The position numbers and the translations under genes are program-made. A DNA stretch of 64,000 nucleotides from an uncultured Methanolobus sp. (GTDB lineage Archaea > Halobacteriota > Methanosarcinia > Methanosarcinales > Methanosarcinaceae), in assembly GCF_963665675.1 (NCBI RefSeq), contig NZ_OY762426.1, positions 186,001 through 250,000 on the forward strand. The letters are read 5' to 3'. Each line of letters begins with the position of its first letter. Within the stretch, counting starts at the first letter, position 1. Below, one piece after another: positions 56,209 to 64,000 of this stretch. A model generated the notes under the pieces. The model did not search any database. It had not been told where the DNA came from and saw only the letters and a list, made by a program, of their open reading frames with translations.

Positions 56209-57603
56209 TTATTTAAAATACTTGTTTGAAATCCAAAAATATAATATCCTGTTTATTGAAGATTGTTCTGTAAGAGGAACTCCACTTTCAAAGTAAGTCC
56301 AATGAAGCATATTGTTTATCTCATTGAATTGTCTTTCAGTAAGATATACATTTGACAACAGTTGCGCCAGTAGGTAGCATTTATATACACTTACCCGTGC
56401 TCTTCGTGTAAAATAAGTAAATAATTCATCGTCCATTTTGAATTTAGATAGATCCAATGTCCTGTACATATTTCCGTAAACATTTCCATGTTTACTTTCT
56501 GAATTGTTACTAATATCCAGATAATCAAAAAGTATCGTAAGTACTCTTTCTGTTCTTTCATTTCCTAGATCATTACGTACAAGCAGACCTGAAAATATAG
56601 GGAATATTTCATAGGGCCTGTCTCCGTGTCTAAGCATTCCAGTATCTTGGATCTCTTTTTCAAGGAATGATATCAATTTATCTACTTGGTCAAGAGGCAG
56701 GGATGGATTTTCTACCAAACCAGCAAAAACCAGATATCTGTCACCATTGATCAGTTTCTTGACATATTTATGTAAGTATTTGGATACTTTTCCTATATGA
56801 GCAGTATTCTTTGAGGCACCTACATAGAATCGGTTCCAGAGTGTTACAAATTTTATTTCTCTACGGTATTCAAACATCTCATCAAATAATTCTTCAGAAA
56901 TATGTGACTGACTGAGTAGTTCCTGCATTACATGTGTTCGTTCAGATCCATCCGATATTTTTTTAACATCATCGAATATTTTTCTTGCGTTTTTATCATC
57001 AAGGTATGGATTTTGAGCTAGATTTTTGTACATCCACCAATCATATTCATTATCATTAAATCTCCATCTCGCTTTCTCGTAATTATCGATACGTTCATCA
57101 AACTTGTTCATGTCCTGTTCTGATTTCATTAATATTTCAAAGAGGGTTGAATCTGCAAAAACAGGCCACTTTGTGTTCTTATTTTTTGTGTAAAACGTTT
57201 TACCTTTTAAGCGTGTGAAACAATCAGTTACTTCAATTCTTAGATCATCGTTCTCATCTAAATGTTTTAAAATATGGCTGCCAACGTCTACTAGTAGATT
57301 CGGATTATCTGGAAAATCTATTTTTTTAGCGATATCCCACATCCATTTCAACTTTTGTTTTTCCAGGGGAGACCTGCCCGTAGGTATGAAATGTTTATGA
57401 CGATGAAAGAAAGCTATATCTTCTGTTGGAAGATTGGAAAAAAGGTCATAAAATTGTTCTTTTGTGATATTTGGGTTAGCAGAAATGGCAAGAAGGAGTT
57501 CTTCATAGAAAAAATCACTTCTACTGCTATTCTTTGCTAAGTCTATGAATAAAGGCAAACCTTTTTTTTCTTTATATAGGTTATGATTCAAACTTTCAAC
57601 CAT
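56209..57603 (-). CDS. Hypothetical alpha-helical repeat protein
   Basis: A 464-residue protein that I do not recognise as a family. It repeats a motif of the form N-P-x-(I/L)-x-x-(E/D)-x(4)-L/F: NPNITKEQFYDLF, NPYLDDKNARKIF, QSHISEELFDEMF, NPSLPLDQVDKLI, RNDLGNERTERVL, NVYLTERQFNEIN. This resembles leucine-rich-variant or HEAT-like helical repeats forming a solenoid. No signal peptide, membrane segment or catalytic motif is visible. Base composition is A/T-rich like its neighbours. Probably an accessory protein-binding scaffold; function unknown. Convergent with the preceding gene and divergent from the FGE-domain gene. Confidence 0.65.
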   Translation of the reverse strand: MVESLNHNLYKEKKGLPLFIDLAKNSSRSDFFYEELLLAISANPNITKEQFYDLFSNLPTEDIAFFHRHKHFIPTGRSPLEKQKLKWMWDIAKKIDFPDNPNLLVDVGSHILKHLDENDDLRIEVTDCFTRLKGKTFYTKNKNTKWPVFADSTLFEILMKSEQDMNKFDERIDNYEKARWRFNDNEYDWWMYKNLAQNPYLDDKNARKIFDDVKKISDGSERTHVMQELLSQSHISEELFDEMFEYRREIKFVTLWNRFYVGASKNTAHIGKVSKYLHKYVKKLINGDRYLVFAGLVENPSLPLDQVDKLISFLEKEIQDTGMLRHGDRPYEIFPIFSGLLVRNDLGNERTERVLTILFDYLDISNNSESKHGNVYGNMYRTLDLSKFKMDDELFTYFTRRARVSVYKCYLLAQLLSNVYLTERQFNEINNMLHWTYFESGVPLTEQSSINRILYFWISNKYFK

Positions 57604-57844
57604 TTATATCACTGTTGTTTAAATAATTCTTTTAAAGTATTTAATATAAATTGTATTTTCATACTCAAAAAATTGTAGGAGATTTAATCTTTTTAAATTA
57701 ATATACAAGGATTATATTAGAAATTGTTTTTTCTACATAACCCTTTTTTGTCAAAGGCCAAGAAAGTTTCCATGGTGCCGCAACTTCTATATAGATTTAT
57801 TTAAATCCTGTTTATAGGTGTGTTTTATAAACTCTTTTTTGCGT

Positions 57845-58678
57845 ATGTCCAGAGAATCCTGGAAGAAAAGTAAGGTTGAAGTAGAGGGGCTAAGAAAAGC
57901 AGACTATACTAACTCTATAGGGATGCAATTCATGAAAATTCCTGCCGGTGATTTCATGATGGGGTCGAATAAATATGCGAGTGAACAACCTATTCATAGA
58001 GTGTCCATCTCAAAGCAATTCTACTTTGGCAAGTATCCTGTTACACAGAAAGAATGGAAAGCTGTGATGGGTAGCAATCCATCAAGGTTTAAGGGAGATA
58101 ATAATCCTGTGGAAAATGTATCTTGGAACGACGTACAGGAGTTTGTTAAGAAACTGAATGCTAAGGAAGGAGTTACTGCATATCGGCTTCCATTCGAAGC
58201 TGAATGGGAGTATGCCTGCAGAGCAGGTACAACAACAAGGTATTTTTTTGGAAAGAATAGTTCAACACATACAAGACTCTGTGGATTGCCTTATTGGAAA
58301 GAGATCATGAAGTATCTGCATTTGGATGATATATCTAAATTGAAAAAATATGCCTGGTACAGTGGTCATGAGAATCACATAGAGTGGGCCAAGGATATGG
58401 ATATAATTAATGAAAAAGGCACTACTCATCCTGTGGGCCAGAAGAAACCGAATCCTTGGAGTCTTTATGATTTGTATGGAAACGTCTGGGAATGGATGCA
58501 GGACAACTGGTATGGCAATTATGAATGTGAATTGGTATATGTTATTAATCCATACAAACCTGCTCGTGGTAGTAGCTGGATCAACGATGCTTCTTTTTGT
58601 CGGTCAGCAAGTCGCAATGGTTATTCCTCAAGTGAAAGATATGATAATGTTGGTTTCCGTCTTCTCAAAACCATTTAA
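57845..58678 (+). CDS. Formylglycine-generating-enzyme (SUMF1) domain protein
   Basis: About 277 residues from ATG 57845; an in-frame start nine codons earlier is possible. The FGE-sulfatase fold is clear: FMKIPAGDFMMGSNK, QPIHRVSISKQFYFGKYPVTQKEW, NPVENVSWNDVQEFV, YRLPFEAEWEYACRAGTTT, LYDLYGNVWEWMQDNW and RGSSWINDASFCRSASRNG. The cysteine pair used by genuine formylglycine-generating enzymes near this last motif appears replaced (WINDASF), so sulfatase activation is doubtful. Such proteins can instead be ligand-binding or regulatory variants. No sulfatase gene is nearby. No signal peptide is seen. Confidence 0.82.
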   Translation: MSRESWKKSKVEVEGLRKADYTNSIGMQFMKIPAGDFMMGSNKYASEQPIHRVSISKQFYFGKYPVTQKEWKAVMGSNPSRFKGDNNPVENVSWNDVQEFVKKLNAKEGVTAYRLPFEAEWEYACRAGTTTRYFFGKNSSTHTRLCGLPYWKEIMKYLHLDDISKLKKYAWYSGHENHIEWAKDMDIINEKGTTHPVGQKKPNPWSLYDLYGNVWEWMQDNWYGNYECELVYVINPYKPARGSSWINDASFCRSASRNGYSSSERYDNVGFRLLKTI

Positions 58679-58774
58679 TTAGTTTATGAGCATTTCAACA
58701 GAATAAGCAGGCTTACTAGAATCAAAATTCATCCTTTTATCAACAAGATACTACGCAAGCTCTACAGAGCCATA

Positions 58775-58889
58775 AACCCCTCAAAAGAGATTAGATGCTT
58801 ACCCCGTACAGCCGAATAAGCATTTAATCAATGAAAAACAATGATTAGAATGCTCACTTAAATTAAATTGTAGAGGGGGAATCTACGAA
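58775..58889 (+). promoter_or_regulatory. Structured 5' leader of the bactofilin-like gene
   Basis: Three pairing options are visible. ATGCTTA (58795-58801) pairs with TAAGCAT (58817-58823). AGCATTTAATCA (58819-58830) pairs with TGATTAGAATGCT (58842-58854), excluding the first. The ribosome-binding site GAGGGG (58873-58878) can pair with CCCCTC (58777-58782) or be displayed in the loop of GTAGA/TCTAC (58870-58886) just before the ATG. This could be a cis-acting regulator; it is predicted by eye only. Confidence 0.4.
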
Positions 58890-59996
58890 ATGAAAACTAG
58901 CTTACAAGCTTTATGTAAGATTATGCTGCTGGCTGTTACTTTTATGCTTTTCTGCCACACTGCTGCAGCATACACAACTATTGAAAGTGGAGACACAATA
59001 GTCATTGATGAGGTAATTGATGACGATGTGATCGTTGCCGGCGGAACAATCATAATTGATGGAACAATCAATGGTGATGTAATAGTTGCCGGTGGCACGG
59101 TTAAGATGAACGGGAACATAGATGAAGACCTGATTGTAGCAGCCGGAGATGTAGAGATTAACGGAAAGGTTGGTGACGATCTGAGAGTGGCATCAGGAAC
59201 ACTCACAATCTACGGTGAAGTAGGGGACGATGTAATTTCCTTTGCTGGAGAAACTTTTCTTGCTGATGTAGGATATATTGGTGGTGACCTTTCAGTGGGT
59301 TCAGGAGAAATCGCTATTATAGGAGACGTTTATGGAAATGTTGAAGCATCTGGAAAAGAGATCAATATTGAAGGCAATATTGGCGGAGATGCGGACCTGA
59401 ACGCGGAAAAAATAACAATATCACCTGAAGCTTCCATAGCTGGTAATCTCGATTACAGTAGTCCATCTGAAACAAATATAGAAGAAGGAATTGTCGGAAA
59501 TAAAATTCACTACTCTGAAATTGAACAACACAAGGACGGAGGAATTGTCTCATCACTATTAAGCGGGCTTGTCTCTTATCTCGGCCTTGTTCTTATAGGT
59601 CTTATCGGACTGGCAATCTGGCCTGAATATCTTGAGGATATAGCATTCAGGACATCCAAATCACCGGGAAAAGCATTTTTAACCGGGCTTCTGGTTCTGA
59701 TCGTAGCTGGCATACTTGCATTCCTGCTATTTGTGACAATAATAGGAATTCCACTTGGACTTATTCTGCTGCTAACTCTTGTAGTGATGCTTTACGTTGC
59801 AAGGATAATCGCATCTATCTGGGTAGGACATCACCTGCTGGGCAGGATGGGTAAAAATACAAGGACAATGAATGAAATGGCATTCGGACTTCTGGTACTA
59901 CTTCTTGTCAGTGCAATCCCAATCATTGGCGGACTTGTGTATCTGGCTGCAACACTGATTCCTTTCGGTAACATCTACATGACAGCAAGAAACTGA
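58890..59996 (+). CDS. Bactofilin-like beta-helix membrane protein
   Basis: A 368-residue protein with a signal peptide (MKTSLQALCKIMLLAVTFMLFCHTAAA). A right-handed beta-helix of short repeats follows (about 28-190: DDDVIVAGGTIIIDGTI, GDVIVAGGTVKMNG, DLIVAAGDVEINGKV, DLRVASGTLTIYGEV). This resembles the polymer-forming bactofilin domain, but placed outside the cell. After a spacer, four membrane helices lie at about 218-238, 260-278, 283-305 and 330-355. It may form a membrane-bound extracellular polymer. Alone in its unit, behind GAGGGGGA; T-rich sequence follows its stop. Confidence 0.78.
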   Translation: MKTSLQALCKIMLLAVTFMLFCHTAAAYTTIESGDTIVIDEVIDDDVIVAGGTIIIDGTINGDVIVAGGTVKMNGNIDEDLIVAAGDVEINGKVGDDLRVASGTLTIYGEVGDDVISFAGETFLADVGYIGGDLSVGSGEIAIIGDVYGNVEASGKEINIEGNIGGDADLNAEKITISPEASIAGNLDYSSPSETNIEEGIVGNKIHYSEIEQHKDGGIVSSLLSGLVSYLGLVLIGLIGLAIWPEYLEDIAFRTSKSPGKAFLTGLLVLIVAGILAFLLFVTIIGIPLGLILLLTLVVMLYVARIIASIWVGHHLLGRMGKNTRTMNEMAFGLLVLLLVSAIPIIGGLVYLAATLIPFGNIYMTARN

Positions 59997-60225
59997 TTTT
60001 TCAGTTTCTATCTTTACTTTTCTAATCAATTTTATATAAACATTTAATAAGCATGAATGCATATTAGAATCCGGACATTTTGGATATAAAATAAGGAACG
60101 AGAGATACTAAACAAATATTTCTTTGACTGTATTCTGAGGGACGAACTAGTGTACGTTTTAGAGACACGAATCAATCAACATTGTTAATCAGGATTATGA
60201 ATTTTTTCACGGAGCTGTTATTTAA

Positions 60226-62130
<1,905 letters not shown>

Positions 62131-62141
62131 GGTGAAGAAAA

Positions 62142-64000
62142 ATGGCAGATAATATTGATGATAATAATATTCAGCACGGTGAGGAGAAAGATTCTCAACA
62201 GGAGCTTCCTTTTGATACCCAGCCAACTGATACAGGAGAGAAGATCTACCCAATCCTCATTGAAGAGGAAATGAAGAACTCATTCATGGATTATGCCATG
62301 AGTGTTATTGTAAGCCGTGCTCTTCCGGATGCAAAGGATGGTCTCAAACCTGTTCACAGAAGAATTCTCTATGCCATGAAAGAAGCGGGAATCACTCATG
62401 ACAAGGCTTACAAAAAGTCTGCCCGTGTAGTGGGAGACGTTCTTGGTAAGTACCACCCACACGGCGATTCTGCAGTCTACGACTCACTCGTCAGGATGGT
62501 ACAGGAGTTCTCACTGAGATATCCGTTCATAGACGGACAGGGAAACTTTGGTTCAATTGACGGTGACTCTGCTGCTGCCATGCGTTACACTGAGGTCCGC
62601 ATGGACAAGATTTGTGATGAGATGCTCATCGATATCGATAAAGAGACCGTTGCAACTCGTCCGAATTATGACGGTTCACTTGAAGAACCGGTCGTCCTTC
62701 CTGCAAAATTACCAAACCTGCTTATTAACGGGTCAACTGGTATTGCAGTTGGGATGGCAACCAATATGGCACCCCACAATCTCACCGAGGTAATCGATGC
62801 AACCATGATGATGATCGAGAACCCTGATGTGACAATCCCGGAACTTATGACAGTCATTAAGGGACCGGATTTCCCTACAGGTGGGATCATACAGGGCAAA
62901 CAGGGCATCAAATCAGCATACGAGACCGGACGTGGAAGAGTTAAGGTCAGAGCTGTTTCTGATATAGAGGAAATGAAAAAGGACAAATACAGAATAGTTG
63001 TCTCCGAACTTCCATATCAGGTTAACAAGGCAAAGCTCATTGAGGATATTGCAAGTCTTGTCAGGGATAAGAAGATCACCGGTGTTTCTGACCTGCGTGA
63101 TGAATCCGACCGTGACGGTATCAGGGTTGTTGTGGAACTGACACGCGGGACTAATGCAAATATAGTCCTCAACCAGTTATACAAGCACACCCAGATGCAG
63201 ACAACTTTTGGTATTATAAATCTGGCACTTGTTGATGATGTTCCAAGAGAACTGGATCTGAAACAGATACTTCGCATTTACCTTGATCATCGTATTGACG
63301 TCATCCTTAAGCGTACCCAGTTCATGCTGAGAAAAGCTGAGGACAGGGCTCACATACTCAAAGGACTCAAGATTGCTCTTGACCATCTGGATGAAGTAAT
63401 TTCACTTATCCGTTCTTCTGCAAATGTGGAAGAAGCGAGAAATGGACTCATTTCAAAGTTCGGTCTTGATGAGATACAGGCAAAAGCTATTCTTGACATG
63501 CGCCTGCAGAAGCTCACCGGTCTTGAAAGACAGAAGATCGATGATGAGTATGACGAACTCCTGAAGCAGATTGCTGATTATAAGGCAATCATCGAAAGTG
63601 ATGAAAGAAAATACTCTATTATCAGGGATGAAATCACTGATATTAGAGAGCGTTTTGGTGACGGACGCAGGACAGCAATCACATCATCTGTGGAAGAGCT
63701 TGAAACCGAGGACCTTATTCCTGAAGCTGAGATGGTTGTTACTATCACAAACAGTGGATACATCAAGAGGCTCCCTGTGGACACATATTCACAGCAACAC
63801 AGAGGTGGAAAAGGTGTCATTGGCATGGATACCAAGGATGAGGACTTTGTTGTCGATATCTTTGTTGCATCCACTCACGATTATATCATGTTCTTCACAA
63901 ATAAGGGACGTGTACACTGGCGTAAGGTCTACGAGATTCCGGAAGGTAGCAGGCAATCCCGTGGTAAAGCCATTGTGAATTTGCTTGAACTTGGTGAAGG
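62142..64000 (+). CDS. gyrA: DNA gyrase subunit A (3' end off the window)
   Basis: Open from ATG 62142 (behind GGTGA) for about 619 codons to the window edge. An N-terminal acidic tail ([17 protein letters not shown]) precedes the breakage-reunion domain: [20 protein letters not shown], the quinolone-region [15 protein letters not shown] with the serine found in sensitive enzymes, and the catalytic tyrosine in [10 protein letters not shown]. The coiled-coil tower and hinge follow. The beta-pinwheel domain has begun ([27 protein letters not shown], the GyrA box-like region with GGKG), so this is GyrA rather than ParC. The rest is missing. Confidence 0.96.
   Translation, partial: MADNIDDNNIQHGEEKDSQQELPFDTQPTDTGEKIYPILIEEEMKNSFMDYAMSVIVSRALPDAKDGLKPVHRRILYAMKEAGITHDKAYKKSARVVGDVLGKYHPHGDSAVYDSLVRMVQEFSLRYPFIDGQGNFGSIDGDSAAAMRYTEVRMDKICDEMLIDIDKETVATRPNYDGSLEEPVVLPAKLPNLLINGSTGIAVGMATNMAPHNLTEVIDATMMMIENPDVTIPELMTVIKGPDFPTGGIIQGKQGIKSAYETGRGRVKVRAVSDIEEMKKDKYRIVVSELPYQVNKAKLIEDIASLVRDKKITGVSDLRDESDRDGIRVVVELTRGTNANIVLNQLYKHTQMQTTFGIINLALVDDVPRELDLKQILRIYLDHRIDVILKRTQFMLRKAEDRAHILKGLKIALDHLDEVISLIRSSANVEEARNGLISKFGLDEIQAKAILDMRLQKLTGLERQKIDDEYDELLKQIADYKAIIESDERKYSIIRDEITDIRERFGDGRRTAITSSVEELETEDLIPEAEMVVTITNSGYIKRLPVDTYSQQHRGGKGVIGMDTKDEDFVVDIFVASTHDYIMFFTNKGRVHWRKVYEIPEGSRQSRGKAIVNLLELGE

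Noticed and set aside
57845..58678. FGE-domain gene as variable protein of a diversity-generating retroelement
   Set aside because: No reverse transcriptase, no second copy of its 3' end and no IMH-like element within the window.

Overview
The window is chromosomal DNA from a methanogenic archaeon, most likely a methylotrophic member of the Methanosarcinaceae (Methanolobus/Methanococcoides-like). This rests on recognised protein families: a DUF2115 protein (typical of methanogens), archaeal AMP phosphorylase, aTrm56, SepF paired with a ZPR1-type protein, a MetX fused to CBS domains, COG1361 surface proteins with a PGF-CTERM tail, and bacterial-type GyrB/GyrA. Genes are densely packed, often with 1-4 nt overlaps, and many start after GGTGA/GGAG ribosome-binding sites. 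No tRNA, rRNA or CRISPR array was seen. The species call is inference.

Layout. 1-6.7 kb (minus strand): translation and cell-division housekeeping (CobT-like, ProS, ZPR1-like, SepF, PUA protein, ValS). 7.2-12.3 kb: an Mrr_N-like protein, a geranylgeranyl-reductase-family flavoprotein, a GGCT-like protein, a TatD-associated radical SAM protein, EngB and a DHH phosphoesterase. 12.4-16.6 kb (minus): a four-gene operon coupling a KaiC-like ATPase and an unknown protein to two secreted COG1361 proteins. 16.8-23.3 kb: Nif3-like, a small charged protein, Trm56, AMP phosphorylase, a poorly explained 840-bp gap, guanine deaminase, MscS channel, prephenate dehydratase. 23.4-30.6 kb: a five-gene MoxR/DUF58/von Willebrand-A operon. 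30.7-38.4 kb: a REC-PAS4-histidine kinase, a CobW-type P-loop protein, the metY-metX(CBS) operon, an HTH regulator and a membrane ferredoxin-like protein.

39.5-58.7 kb looks like an accessory region. It holds a WD40-like secreted protein, an IS1-family element, a 4296-residue secreted modular protein built from DUF2341 and lectin-like modules, two unrecognised genes and an FGE-domain protein. A bactofilin-like membrane protein with a structured leader follows, and then the housekeeping gyrB-gyrA operon, which runs off the right edge.

The most notable unexplained structures are: (i) a pair of ~190-bp dispersed elements with strongly conserved hairpin ends and divergent centres, both between convergent genes and in opposite orientation; (ii) the mosaic, recently duplicated architecture of the giant surface protein, which also has a helical plus transmembrane insertion and no visible C-terminal anchor; (iii) mutually exclusive hairpins and a possible anti-Shine-Dalgarno segment before the bactofilin-like gene; and (iv) a G/T-rich, inverted-repeat-bearing gap before the guanine deaminase gene.
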